The notes below the pieces were generated by a model, which ran no database searches, was not told the origin of the DNA, and saw only the letters and a list, made by a program, of their open reading frames with translations. Positions 41,732 through 49,575 of a stretch of 64,000 bases of DNA are shown here, in pieces. The stretch is taken from positions 1 to 64,000 of the forward strand of contig NZ_FONH01000021.1 in assembly GCF_900112865.1 (NCBI RefSeq), given 5' to 3'. Origin of the DNA: Dyella marensis (GTDB lineage: Bacteria; Pseudomonadota; Gammaproteobacteria; Xanthomonadales; Rhodanobacteraceae). A program made the translations under genes and the position numbers. How positions within the stretch are numbered: the stretch's first letter is position 1; every line of letters starts with the position of its first letter.

Positions 41732-42313
41732 TCAGGCGCTCAGCCGGCCGGTGATCGCGGCACGTTGCGGCCGGGCGAGCCACTGGTCGCCCTCGGCGCT
41801 GCGCTCATACGCGAGGTACTTTGCCAGATCGCCGCCGTAGACGTGAAGCGTAAGCGCCGTGTCGTGCCGCGACAGATTGCGGCAGCGGTGCGCATAGCCG
41901 GCGTCGGCGTCGAACCAGGTGGCGTCGCCGGGGCCCAGCCAGTCCTGGCCCCTGAGGCTCAGTTCGCCGCTGGCCGCGTCGCGCGACCAGGCCTGGACTT
42001 CCAGCGCGCCGTGCAGGGCCAGTTCCAGTCCCCACAGGCCACCGTGATCGTGCACGGGCGTGGCATGGTTGGCCGGCCACGCCATCACCAGCAGGCTGAT
42101 GCCGGGCTTGCGGCCGCGCGCGGCGAGCAGCCAGCGTTCGAAGCCGCGCTCACGCGTGCGCAGTTCGTGCAGTGCTTCGTTGAGTGCGGCGCCGTCGCGA
42201 TGGACCACGCGGCCCAGTTCGCGCGCCATGGCGGCGAGGTCGGGATGCTCGCCGACGCCGAGGTCGAACGCGATGTCACGCAGCGCCTTGAGGGTGTGCA
42301 TGGAATGCTTCAT
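41732..42313 (-). CDS. cysteine dioxygenase family (CDO type I-like) protein
   Basis: 193 residues forming one cupin. Metal ligands are visible as TPVHDHGGLWGLELALHGAL (H-x-H) and GYAHRCRNLSRHD (third His). The family oxidises cysteine or other thiols such as 3-mercaptopropionate to sulfinic acids with Fe(II). Thiol specificity cannot be told from the sequence here. Start 42313 is likely; an in-frame ATG 12 bases later is a rival. It is upstream of the flavoprotein gene on the same strand and divergent from the small membrane protein at 42502. Confidence 0.85.
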   Translation of the reverse strand: MKHSMHTLKALRDIAFDLGVGEHPDLAAMARELGRVVHRDGAALNEALHELRTRERGFERWLLAARGRKPGISLLVMAWPANHATPVHDHGGLWGLELALHGALEVQAWSRDAASGELSLRGQDWLGPGDATWFDADAGYAHRCRNLSRHDTALTLHVYGGDLAKYLAYERSAEGDQWLARPQRAAITGRLSA

Positions 42314-42501
42314 CCGATGGAGCTCGGTTGGAACCGGGCGGCAGTGGACCATGGGCACCGTTAAGGACCTGTAACCCCTGCGCCGTCGCGCGACGCGCTG
42401 TGACTTATGTCCCGTATGACTTCTGCGCCATGCGCGGCAAGGACTTGCGGGTGCATGCTGCAAGCGTGGCCGGATGGATGAAGGCCACCAGGAGGAACCA
42501 C

Positions 42502-42789
42502 ATGTTCGTGCTAAGCGTGATCGTGATGGCGGTGCTTGGTCTTTGGCTGCTCGGTTCGCTGATCGGCCTGGTCTTCAAGTTCACCTTCGCCATCGTGGGT
42601 GGCGTATTCAGCGTGCTGGGCGCCTTGCTCGGGTTCTTGATTGCCGGCGTGGTCCTGGTGGCCATCGCACCGATCGTCCTGCTCTCGCTGCTGCCGGCCT
42701 TGCTGCCGGCGCTGATGATCGCCGGATTGATCTGGCTGGTGGTCCGCGCGGCGCGTCCCGCGCCTGCGGTGACCAAGCCGGTGCACTGA
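42502..42789 (+). CDS. small glycine/leucine-rich inner-membrane protein
   Basis: 95 residues, almost wholly hydrophobic (VLSVIVMAVLGLWLLGSLIG, then FTFAIVGGVFSVLGALLGFL and IAPIVLLSLLPALLPALMIA) with three or four helices, ending in a short basic, proline-rich tail. A perfect AGGAGG precedes the ATG by seven bases, which argues strongly for translation. No family is recognised; similar small envelope-stress proteins exist in Xanthomonadales. It ends just before a strong hairpin. Confidence 0.72.
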   Translation: MFVLSVIVMAVLGLWLLGSLIGLVFKFTFAIVGGVFSVLGALLGFLIAGVVLVAIAPIVLLSLLPALLPALMIAGLIWLVVRAARPAPAVTKPVH

Positions 42790-42799
42790 GTTGCCGTGA

Positions 42800-42845
42800 G
42801 GGGCCGGCCGGTCCGCTGGTGCGAACGGCACGGTCGGCCGGCCCC
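42800..42845. terminator. bidirectional terminator-like hairpin
   Basis: Perfect 11-base arms GGGGCCGGCCG (42800-42810) and CGGCCGGCCCC (42835-42845) with a 24-base interior, followed by GTTTGAC. It lies between the convergent stops of the small membrane protein and the TonB gene. Confidence 0.6.
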
Positions 42846-42876
42846 GTTTGACGGTTCTATCCGGTGCCGCGGGATC

Positions 42877-43548
42877 TCACAGTTCGCGCAGTTCGAAGCT
42901 CACCGGCACGCGCGCCCACGCCGGCACCGCATGTCCTTGCGAGGTCGCCGGCTGGAAGCGCCAGTTGGCCAGCACCTGGTCGCGCGCGCTCTTGTCGAGC
43001 AAGTCGGAGCCGCTGGTCTTCTCGATCACCACCTGGGTGGGCTTGCCTTCCGTATCGACCAGCACGCGCAGCATCACGGTGCCGTGCAATTTGCGGCGGA
43101 TCGCCATCGCCGGGAAGGTAAGCGGCGCGGCGCGATAGGCGAGTGTCGCTTCGATCGGCGCCGGGTCCGCCACGGGCATTGCCTGGACCGCGGGTTCGAT
43201 CGCCGGTGTCGGGATAGCAGGTGGGGCGGCGATGCTCCCCTGGTCGGTGGGAACCGCGGCTGGCGGAGTAGCCCTCGGCAACGTGTGGGGAACGGATGGA
43301 GGCGCCTTGGGCACTGCCTGCATTTCGATCGGCGGTGGCTCCGGCGGTTTCGGCAGCGGGGTGATCCAATTGATCACCACCTGCTTGGTCTGCTGGAGCG
43401 TTTCGGCGACCTGCGGCGCCATAGGCCGCATGACGAGCATTAACGCGGCGATATTGAGCGCGATCGCCGCACTGAGCGCGGCAATGCGGACCTTGTCGGG
43501 ATGGGCGTGCGACGGACGATGAGCGACAGCCAGGCTTGCGGACGGCAT
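42877..43548 (-). CDS. TonB-family energy-transducing protein
   Basis: 223 residues. An N-terminal membrane anchor (IAALSAAIALNIAALMLVMR) is followed by a proline-rich periplasmic linker (PLPKPPEPPPIEMQ) and a C-terminal TonB domain with YRAAPLTFPAMAIRRKLHGT, VMLRVLVDTEGKPTQVVIEK, TSGSDLLDKSARDQVLANWR and FQPA. It couples the proton motive force to outer-membrane receptors such as the one at 4672. A perfect AGGAGGT ribosome site lies seven bases before ATG 43548. No ExbB/ExbD genes are adjacent. Confidence 0.93.
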   Translation of the reverse strand: MPSASLAVAHRPSHAHPDKVRIAALSAAIALNIAALMLVMRPMAPQVAETLQQTKQVVINWITPLPKPPEPPPIEMQAVPKAPPSVPHTLPRATPPAAVPTDQGSIAAPPAIPTPAIEPAVQAMPVADPAPIEATLAYRAAPLTFPAMAIRRKLHGTVMLRVLVDTEGKPTQVVIEKTSGSDLLDKSARDQVLANWRFQPATSQGHAVPAWARVPVSFELREL

Positions 43549-43738
43549 GAGCGACCTCCTGACGGGACGATGTGGTTTGGACGCGGCCGGGACACGCTGC
43601 GTGGGGACGCAGAGGGATCGTGCCTGAACGCGCGTTCAGACTATGCCGGTCAGAAGCGCCTGCGCAAGTAGGTGTATGGACGTCCGGACGGGAGTACGCT
43701 CCCGACGTTCCCTCCCGCCGTCGCCTTCCCCGAATTTT

Positions 43739-44569
43739 TCAGTGCGCCACCAGCATGGGCAGGTCGCCATGCATGAAGAGGTGGCGGGTGGTGCCGCCCA
43801 GCACCATCTGGGCCAGGCGCGAACGGCTCCAGGCGCCCATCACCAGCAGGTCCGCGCGGAAAGCGTGGGCCGCGTCGAGGATCAGCGTGCCGGCGGCGTG
43901 AGTGGGGCCGGCGTCCAGGGTCTGGATGCGCGCGCGGATGCCGTGGCGTTCCAGCCAGTCGGCCAGTCCGGGCGGCGGCAGCACGGCGATGGAATCGGCA
44001 TACATCTCGCTGCCGTCGAGCAGCAGCACTTCGTCGGCCTTCTGCAGCAGCGGCGCGGCCGCGGCCAGGGCCAGGGCGGATTCGCGGCTGCCGTTCCAAC
44101 CCACCAGCGCGCGTGCGCCGAGGGTATCGCCGACCTGGGCGATGTCCGGCACCACCAGCACCGGCCGGTCGCTGCCGAATACGCAGCGCGACACGGTGCC
44201 GAAGCCGACCGGCGCATCGCTGCGCTGCTGGCTGCGCTCCATCACCAGGTAGTCGTAGCCGGCGGCGGCCTGGCAGACCGTCTGCACGGTATCGCCCTGG
44301 GCCACGCGCCACTGGCCGGTAAGCCCGCGCGAGGCGAGCAGGCGCTGCCACTCCGCGCCATGTTCCTCGGCCTCCACGCAGCGGCGGCGGGTTTCCTCCA
44401 GCTGGACCGGCACGGCCTCCGGCAGGCTGAAGGCGGCGGCCGGCAGGTCGGCCACGTAGAGCCCGTCCAGCCTTGCTCCCAATCTCGCCGCCAGGGCCGC
44501 CGCGGCGCGCGGGCCGGGACTGTGCAGATCGGTTTCCTGGAGGTACAGCAGCAGATCGGTGCTAGGCAT
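43739..44569 (-). CDS. universal stress protein (tandem UspA domains)
   Basis: 276 residues. The second half holds the nucleotide-binding signature VMGAWSRSRLAQMVLGGTTR, then HLFMHGDLPMLVAH, matching G-2x-G-9x-G-[ST] with small changes. The first half (LLYLQETDLHSPGPRAAAAL and YDYLVMERSQQRSDAPVGF) is a diverged Usp domain. Proteins like this protect against stress or respire poorly understood signals. GGAGTGGCTCC precedes ATG 44569. A terminator and an independent hairpin lie 67-140 bases upstream on the same strand, so it may be controlled by a leader (inference). Confidence 0.9.
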   Translation of the reverse strand: MPSTDLLLYLQETDLHSPGPRAAAALAARLGARLDGLYVADLPAAAFSLPEAVPVQLEETRRRCVEAEEHGAEWQRLLASRGLTGQWRVAQGDTVQTVCQAAAGYDYLVMERSQQRSDAPVGFGTVSRCVFGSDRPVLVVPDIAQVGDTLGARALVGWNGSRESALALAAAAPLLQKADEVLLLDGSEMYADSIAVLPPPGLADWLERHGIRARIQTLDAGPTHAAGTLILDAAHAFRADLLVMGAWSRSRLAQMVLGGTTRHLFMHGDLPMLVAH

Positions 44570-44636
44570 GGAGCCACTCCTTCGCCAGTCTCGCCCCAGC
44601 TTACCCCGCGGGTGTCGATACGGTTTGACGCCGGAC

Positions 44637-44710
44637 AAAAAAAGGCCCCGCACAGAGGGGCGGGGCTCAATGAGCCGGGCATCGGGGGAGAGAGGGGGAG
44701 ATGCCCGGAC
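44637..44710 (-). ncRNA. candidate small RNA or attenuating leader with pyrimidine-rich loop
   Basis: Reading the minus strand, a nine-base stem CCGGGCATC / GATGCCCGG (44708-44700 with 44683-44675) encloses a 16-base loop TCCCCCTCTCTCCCCC. It is followed by CTCATTGAG and then an intrinsic terminator: GCGGGGC-type stem (44666-44660 with 44651-44645) and seven Us (44643-44637). No leftward gene ends here, so the terminator must serve an RNA starting just upstream or the leader of the stress-protein gene. The C-rich loop could pair with purine-rich ribosome sites, as described for some Xanthomonas small RNAs. There is no clear promoter. Confidence 0.4.
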
Positions 44711-44753
44711 GACGGAGATTGCGCCCGGGCGGCTTTGCACGGCGTTCAATAGG

Positions 44754-44772
44754 CGTGAATATGCCATTCACG
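44754..44772. promoter_or_regulatory. CGTGAAT-ATGCC-ATTCACG inverted repeat
   Basis: A perfect seven-base inverted repeat with a five-base gap, 19 bases in all, upstream of the rightward exported protein (44857) and of the leftward candidate RNA. It is plausible as a repressor site for either. No regulator is encoded next to it. Confidence 0.35.
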
Positions 44773-44856
44773 GCCGTTCATGCGAGAGGCCACACAATCG
44801 CGTGTCCCGGACTGGCTCCGGGTGGGGCAGAAGAAGAAAGGTTCGAGGAGAACGTC

Positions 44857-45291
44857 ATGGGGAAGACCTGGCTTGGCTGCGCCGTACTGGCGGCCGCGAT
44901 CTTCGGCGCGCTGCCGGCGCCCGCAAAGGCGGCCGACGTGTCCTGCCGGATGGACTTCCAGGTCTCCGGCTGGTCGGTGTTCTACCAGACGGCCTCCGGC
45001 AGCGGCACCGTCCATTGCGACAACGGGCAGAGCATGGCCGTGCGCATCCGCGTCAAGGGCGGCGGCCTCACCTTCGGCAAGACCAGGATCACCCACGGCG
45101 TGGGCAAGTTCACCGGGGTCGGCGGCATCGGCGAGATCAAGGGGCATTACGCCAACGCCCAGGTCCATGCCGGCGCGGAGAAGTCCGCCGCGGCGCAGGT
45201 GCTGACCAAGGGCAATGTCTCGCTGGCGCTCAGCGGCACCGGCGAAGGCTGGAACATCGGCATCGCCTTCGGCGCCTTCATCATCGAATAG
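44857..45291 (+). CDS. exported protein of unknown function
   Basis: 144 residues. A signal peptide (CAVLAAAIFGALPAPAKA, cleavage near AKAAD) precedes a small beta-rich domain: SCRMDFQVSGWSVFYQTASG, SGTVHCDNGQSMAVRIRVKG, GGIGEIKGHY and IGIAFGAFIIE. Two cysteines may form a disulfide. The pattern recalls small exported proteins of Xanthomonadales without a known role. GAGGAGAACGTC lies before ATG 44857, a good ribosome site. It precedes the hemolysin III gene by 115 bases. Confidence 0.75.
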   Translation: MGKTWLGCAVLAAAIFGALPAPAKAADVSCRMDFQVSGWSVFYQTASGSGTVHCDNGQSMAVRIRVKGGGLTFGKTRITHGVGKFTGVGGIGEIKGHYANAQVHAGAEKSAAAQVLTKGNVSLALSGTGEGWNIGIAFGAFIIE

Positions 45292-45406
45292 CGCTTCGGC
45301 GCATGCAGTACGCACTTACCGTGCGCGGGAGTATGCAAGGGCTTCCGGCGCGGGTAAGGTGCGTGGGAGTGCCAGCCGGCGCATCTCCGCTCCCGAGGAA
45401 CACCCC

Positions 45407-46075
45407 ATGTCGGTCTCGCCCAGCGCCGCCGTCCCGCGCTATGCCTTCGGCGACGAAGTCGCCAGCAGCGTGCTCCACGGCATCGGCATCCTGCTCAGCA
45501 TCGCCGGCCTGGCGACCCTGGTCGCGTATGCGGCGATGCTCGGCGACGCGCGCGCCGTGGTGGCCAGCGCGGTGTTCGGCACCAGCCTGATCCTGTGCTA
45601 CACGGCTTCCACGCTGTACCACGCGATCCCCGGCGAATTGCCCAAGCGCGTGCTGCGCACGCTGGATCACATCGCGATCTTCCTGCTCATCGCCGGCACC
45701 TATACGCCGTTCACCCTGATCGCCCTGCCGGGCGCGTGGGGCTGGAGCCTGTTCGGCGCGATCTGGGCGCTGGCGATCGCCGGCAGCGCGCTGGAGCTGG
45801 GCCTGCTCAAGCATTCGCGCAAGCTCGCCGTGCTGCTGTACGTGGCGATGGGCTGGGTCGGCATGATCGCGTTCAAGCCCTTGAGCGCGCACCTGGAAAC
45901 CGGCGGCATGGTGCTGCTGATCGCCGGCGGCGTGGCGTATACCGCGGGCGTGCCGTTCTATCTGGCGCGGCGCATGCCGTATCACCACACGGTGTGGCAT
46001 TTCTTCGTGCTCGCCGGCAGCGTGCTGCATTACCTGGCCGTGCTGCTCTACGTCATTCCCGCGCCCGTGGCGTGA
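45407..46075 (+). CDS. hemolysin III / PAQR-family membrane protein
   Basis: 222 residues with seven predicted helices. Family motifs are DEVASSVLHGIGILLSIAGL, CYTASTLYHAIPGE, RTLDHIAIFLLIAGTYTPFT and YHHTVWHFFVLAGSVLHYLA, with the histidines and aspartate that bind a metal in the adiponectin-receptor-like fold. Bacterial members have been called hemolysin III but are probably membrane-lipid hydrolase-like proteins. CGAGGAAC precedes ATG 45407. It overlaps the TfoX-like gene by four bases. Confidence 0.94.
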   Translation: MSVSPSAAVPRYAFGDEVASSVLHGIGILLSIAGLATLVAYAAMLGDARAVVASAVFGTSLILCYTASTLYHAIPGELPKRVLRTLDHIAIFLLIAGTYTPFTLIALPGAWGWSLFGAIWALAIAGSALELGLLKHSRKLAVLLYVAMGWVGMIAFKPLSAHLETGGMVLLIAGGVAYTAGVPFYLARRMPYHHTVWHFFVLAGSVLHYLAVLLYVIPAPVA

Positions 46076-46431
46076 ACGCCGCGACGGACGCCGCCCGCCG
46101 GGATCTCGAAGATGCCGCCACGCATCTGGGCCTGGCGCACGAGCTGCGTTTCCAGCCGATGTTCGGCGGCCTGATGGCGTATCTCTCGGAGCGACCCTGC
46201 GCATGGATCGGCGCCGCGGGCCTGGCGCTGAAGCTCGGGCCGGACGACTACACGAAGCTGCTCGGCACCGCGGGCGTCAAGCCCTTCGTTCCCTACGCGG
46301 GCTCCAAGCCCAGCCGCCAGTATCTGGTGCTTCCCTCCGCACTCACGCACGACACGCCCGCGTTCGCCCAGTGGCTGGAACGCAGCCTGCACGCGCCGCA
46401 AAAAAAGCCGGCGCGCAAGCGCCGGCCTTGA
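46072..46431 (+). CDS. TfoX/Sxy N-terminal-domain protein
   Basis: 119 residues from a GTG start that overlaps the hemolysin III stop (GTGA). The domain reads ELRFQPMFGGLMAYLSERPC, AWIGAAGLALKLGPDD and PSRQYLVLPSAL, typical of TfoX N-terminal domains, which in Haemophilus and Vibrio TfoX regulate competence; isolated domains such as this have no established role. It lacks the C-terminal TfoX domain. The last residues (KKPARKRRP) are encoded by the leftward terminator hairpin of the DUF885 gene. Confidence 0.82.
   Translation: MNAATDAARRDLEDAATHLGLAHELRFQPMFGGLMAYLSERPCAWIGAAGLALKLGPDDYTKLLGTAGVKPFVPYAGSKPSRQYLVLPSALTHDTPAFAQWLERSLHAPQKKPARKRRP
46400..46426 (-). terminator. intrinsic terminator of the DUF885 gene
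   Basis: Stem GCCGGCGC / GCGCCGGC (46407-46414 with 46419-46426), loop GCAA, and seven As at 46400-46406, which read as Us on the minus strand. It serves the leftward peptidase gene (stop at 46465) and lies within the last codons of the rightward TfoX-like gene. Confidence 0.85.
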
Positions 46432-46464
46432 GGTGAAGCGCGCCGCCCTCGCGGGCGGCATGCA

Positions 46465-48240
46465 TCAATGCTTCTTGTCGTACTGCGGAATGAACTGCGT
46501 GCGCACCGCTTCGGCCAGCTGTTCCGGCGGCAGCAGGCCCTGGCCGATCACGAAATCGTTGAAGGCCTTGCGGTCGAAGCGCGAGCCCAGCGCCAGCTCG
46601 GTCTCCAGGCGCAGCTGCTGCAGGCGCATGTAGCCATAGAAATACGCGGTGGCCTGGCCGGGGCTGTTGAAGGTGTAGCGGTCCAGTTCCTGCCGCGCCA
46701 TCGCCTCGGACAGACCCACCTCGTGGGTGAGGATGTCGTGCGCGCGTTCGCGCGTGATCAGGCCCAGGTTGAGCATCGGATCCAGGTATGCACGCGCCGC
46801 GCGCAGCATGCGCGCCTGCAGCGCGCCGAACTGGCCGGCCGGCGGCTCGTACGGCAGCGTCTCGGCTTCCGCATACAGCGCCCAGCCTTCGACGTTGACG
46901 CTGTTGAAGGCGAACAGGCTGCGCGCCAGCGAGACGCCGCGCTCGACCATCGCCGCGAACTGCAGTTCGTGGCCGGGACGTCCCTCATGCGCGGTCAGCG
47001 TCCACGCGGCGGCCTTGTAGGTGAAGTCGTCATAGGCGTCGGAACTGCCCGCCTTGGCGGAAGGGTTGCCCATGGTCAGCACGAAGGTGCCCTGTTCGCC
47101 CTTGTTGCCGATGAAGGGCGGCGGATCCATGTGCGGCGCCGGCACGGCCGCGGCCTCGGCGTCCGACGCCATGCGGATGGCCATCTTGCGCTCGGGCAGG
47201 GTGACGATGCGCTCGCGCCGGATGATCTCCTCGATCTTGCCGATCACCTCGTGATACCAGGGCATCACCTGGTCCCGGGTCAGCTGCTGTTTTTTCAGCG
47301 CCTTCATCACGTCGCGGTAGTCGGTGGCCTGGATGTTCTCGGCCTTGGCCACCACCGGCGCCATCATCTGCATGGCCTGGCGCAGTTCGACGAATTCGAG
47401 CTCCGCCTGCTTGATCAGCTGCTGCGGCGGGATGTCGATGCCGACCTGCTTGAGGTTATAGGCGTACACCGGCTCCGGCAGGCGGAAGTCGGCGCGCGTG
47501 CGCGGCATGACGGTGCTGCGCACCCAGGCGTCGTAGTCCTTCAGCTGGCTGTCCAGTGCGTCCAGCGCCGCCTTGCCCTCGGGCGTGTCCAGCTTGTACT
47601 TGGCGAACAGCTGGCGGATGCCGTCGGCGTAGCGCTGGGTATTGGCCAGCTTCTGCTCGATCTCGCCCTTGTACGGACCCAGCAGCGACTTGTTGCTCAA
47701 CCGTTCGGTGGTGCGCGCCTTGGCCAGCGCGGCGATCGATTCGCAGCCCGGCGCCTTGCCCACGTAGCACTGCAGGCGGTGGAGCGCGAGCGCGCGGCGC
47801 TTGGGATCGACGTCGTCCTTCAGCAGCACGAACTCGCCGTTGAAGATCAGCTGCGCCACGTCCTGCACCGGCAGCATGTACTGGCGATTGAGGTCGATGC
47901 CTTCGATCTGCTCGTCGACGGTCTTGAGCATGATCTGCAGGTCCTGCCGCACGTTGGCGTCCTTCTCGGCGACCAGCAGCTTCTGCAGCTTGCCCTTGAC
48001 CTCCAGCAGCGCGGCGCGCGAGCGCTCGTCGATGCCGGGCTTGAGGTCGGCGACCTTGTCGTCGTAGCCGGCCAGGCCGACTTCCGAGGCGAACTCGGGC
48101 GAGAAGCGCGCCATCGTGTCGAGCAGCACCTTGGCGTCGGTGTTGCTGCGTTCGATCCATTCGGGCGACTTGCTCTGGGCGTGGGCGGAGCCGGCCGCCG
48201 CCAGCGCGGCGGTGATCACGAAGGCGAGACGTTTGGACAT
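46465..48240 (-). CDS. DUF885-family exported metallopeptidase-like protein
   Basis: 591 residues. The signal peptide ends in GSAHAQSKS. The DUF885 domain spans most of the protein; the zinc motif HEGRPGHE (in WTLTAHEGRPGHELQFAAM) and the downstream Glu in VNVEGWALYAEAETLPYEP are intact, as in zinc peptidases of the M3-like superfamily. DUF885 proteins are abundant in Xanthomonadales and Caulobacter and are taken to be periplasmic peptidases. Single gene with its own terminator; the DUF456 gene lies 80 bases upstream and may be co-transcribed. Confidence 0.92.
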   Translation of the reverse strand: MSKRLAFVITAALAAAGSAHAQSKSPEWIERSNTDAKVLLDTMARFSPEFASEVGLAGYDDKVADLKPGIDERSRAALLEVKGKLQKLLVAEKDANVRQDLQIMLKTVDEQIEGIDLNRQYMLPVQDVAQLIFNGEFVLLKDDVDPKRRALALHRLQCYVGKAPGCESIAALAKARTTERLSNKSLLGPYKGEIEQKLANTQRYADGIRQLFAKYKLDTPEGKAALDALDSQLKDYDAWVRSTVMPRTRADFRLPEPVYAYNLKQVGIDIPPQQLIKQAELEFVELRQAMQMMAPVVAKAENIQATDYRDVMKALKKQQLTRDQVMPWYHEVIGKIEEIIRRERIVTLPERKMAIRMASDAEAAAVPAPHMDPPPFIGNKGEQGTFVLTMGNPSAKAGSSDAYDDFTYKAAAWTLTAHEGRPGHELQFAAMVERGVSLARSLFAFNSVNVEGWALYAEAETLPYEPPAGQFGALQARMLRAARAYLDPMLNLGLITRERAHDILTHEVGLSEAMARQELDRYTFNSPGQATAYFYGYMRLQQLRLETELALGSRFDRKAFNDFVIGQGLLPPEQLAEAVRTQFIPQYDKKH

Positions 48241-48319
48241 GGATGGGTTTCCTGGATGGGTCGCGCCAGCCTAGATGGCCGGCAGGTTGTATGCCTGTGC
48301 CGAACGGCGCAGCGAAGGT

Positions 48320-48802
48320 TCAGCCGAACAGCATGGCGAAGCCGAACATGCCGATCATCAGCAGCGAGATCACCAGCTTGACCAGGGTGCCGAACAGCAG
48401 GCCAAGCCAGGTGCCGACGCCGACATGGGCCGAACGCAGCACGCTGTTGCCGGAGGCCAGCTCGCCCGCGAGCGCACCGACGAATGGCCCCAGGATCAGC
48501 CCGGGGATACTGAAGAACATGCCGATCACGGTGCCCAGCGAGGCACCCCACAGCGCGGCCTTGCTCGCGCCGACCCGCTTGGCGCCCAGCACCCCGGCCA
48601 TGAAATCGACCAGCACGCCGAACGCGCCCAGTGCGCCGATCGCCAGCAGCCAGCCGGTGCCCAGATGCCGGTACTGGTCCACCGCCGCGGCCAGCCAGAT
48701 GCCGCCGAAGATCATCGGGATGCCCGGCAGCGCGGGCAGGATGTTGCCGGCGAGGCCGCCGATCATCAGCAGGGCGGCGAGCACGTAGAGGGCGATGTCC
48801 AT
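48320..48802 (-). CDS. DUF456-family inner-membrane protein
   Basis: 160 residues with about five hydrophobic helices. ILPALPGIPMIFGGIWLAAA and FFSIPGLILGPFVGALAGEL are the two repeated glycine-proline motifs of DUF456 proteins. Function is unknown. ATG 48802 is chosen because GGAG lies nine bases before it and it gives the expected N-terminus. It is divergent from the kinase-like gene at 48903 (100 bases). Confidence 0.9.
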   Translation of the reverse strand: MDIALYVLAALLMIGGLAGNILPALPGIPMIFGGIWLAAAVDQYRHLGTGWLLAIGALGAFGVLVDFMAGVLGAKRVGASKAALWGASLGTVIGMFFSIPGLILGPFVGALAGELASGNSVLRSAHVGVGTWLGLLFGTLVKLVISLLMIGMFGFAMLFG

Positions 48803-48902
48803 GAACGTGAGCTCCCGGCGCGTGTCGGTGGCGAATCGGCCACAATAGGCCGTTGCGGCATGGCGGGCGAGTGTACCTAAGCCGCCGCCTGCGGGAAGCC
48901 AC

Positions 48903-49559
48903 GTGAACAGCACCGACGACACCCTTCTGCTCAAGGCCGACGAACTGGGCCGCATCGAAATCACGCGCCGCGATGGCGTGGCGGTGATCCGCCGCGACGT
49001 CGGCGCGGCCCGCTGGTGGGCGCGCGCCTTCGCGCGCCGCGCCGCGGCGCGGGAGGCACGCGCGCTGGCCAGGCTGGCGGGGCTCGACGGCGTGCCGGCG
49101 CTGCTGCGCTGGGACGGCAGGGAACTGCTGCGCGGCTATATCGCCGGCGCGCCGATGCAGCAGGCGCAGCCGCGCGATCGCGCCTATTACCGCCAGGCCC
49201 TGCGCCTGCTCGCGGCGCTGCATCGCCGCGGCATCGTGCACAACGACCTGGCCAAGGAGCCGAACTGGCTGGTGCGCGAGGACGGTCGTCCCGCGCTGGT
49301 GGATTTCCAGATCGCCTGGACCCGCGGCCGGCGCGGCGCATTGTTCCGCCTGCTGGCGCGCGAGGACCTGCGCCATCTGCTCAAGCACAAGCGCACCTAC
49401 TGTGCGGACGCATTGAGCGCGCGCCAGCGCGCCATCCTCGCCACGCCGGCGCCGCATGCGCGGCTGTGGCGCGCCACCTTCAAGCGGCTGTACAAGCTGG
49501 TGGCGCGGAGAATCTTCGGCTACTGGGACAACGAAGGGCAGGGGCGCATCCGCCAGTGA
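48903..49559 (+). CDS. RIO/WaaP-like small protein kinase
   Basis: 218 residues from a GTG start. The catalytic loop HNDLAKEPNWLVREDG (H-x-D-x4-N) and a metal site VDFQIAWTR, with DFQ in place of DFG, place it with small atypical kinases of the RIO/lipopolysaccharide-kinase type. The N-lobe (LLKADELGRIEITRRDGVAV, REARALARLAG) retains the Glu of the alphaC helix but the nucleotide-binding lysine is not clear. The C-terminus (RTYCADALSARQRAI) recalls Xanthomonas-type serine/threonine kinases of this size. The substrate is unknown. Confidence 0.74.
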   Translation: MNSTDDTLLLKADELGRIEITRRDGVAVIRRDVGAARWWARAFARRAAAREARALARLAGLDGVPALLRWDGRELLRGYIAGAPMQQAQPRDRAYYRQALRLLAALHRRGIVHNDLAKEPNWLVREDGRPALVDFQIAWTRGRRGALFRLLAREDLRHLLKHKRTYCADALSARQRAILATPAPHARLWRATFKRLYKLVARRIFGYWDNEGQGRIRQ

Positions 49560-49575
49560 CGATGCGCCCGCCCGG

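Noticed and set aside
44637-44667. Terminator of the universal stress protein gene
   Set aside because: It lies upstream of that gene's start and reads in the same direction, so it cannot be its 3' end.
46468-48381. 637-residue open frame on the plus strand
   Set aside because: Antisense shadow of the DUF885 peptidase, which has a signal peptide, zinc motif and terminator.
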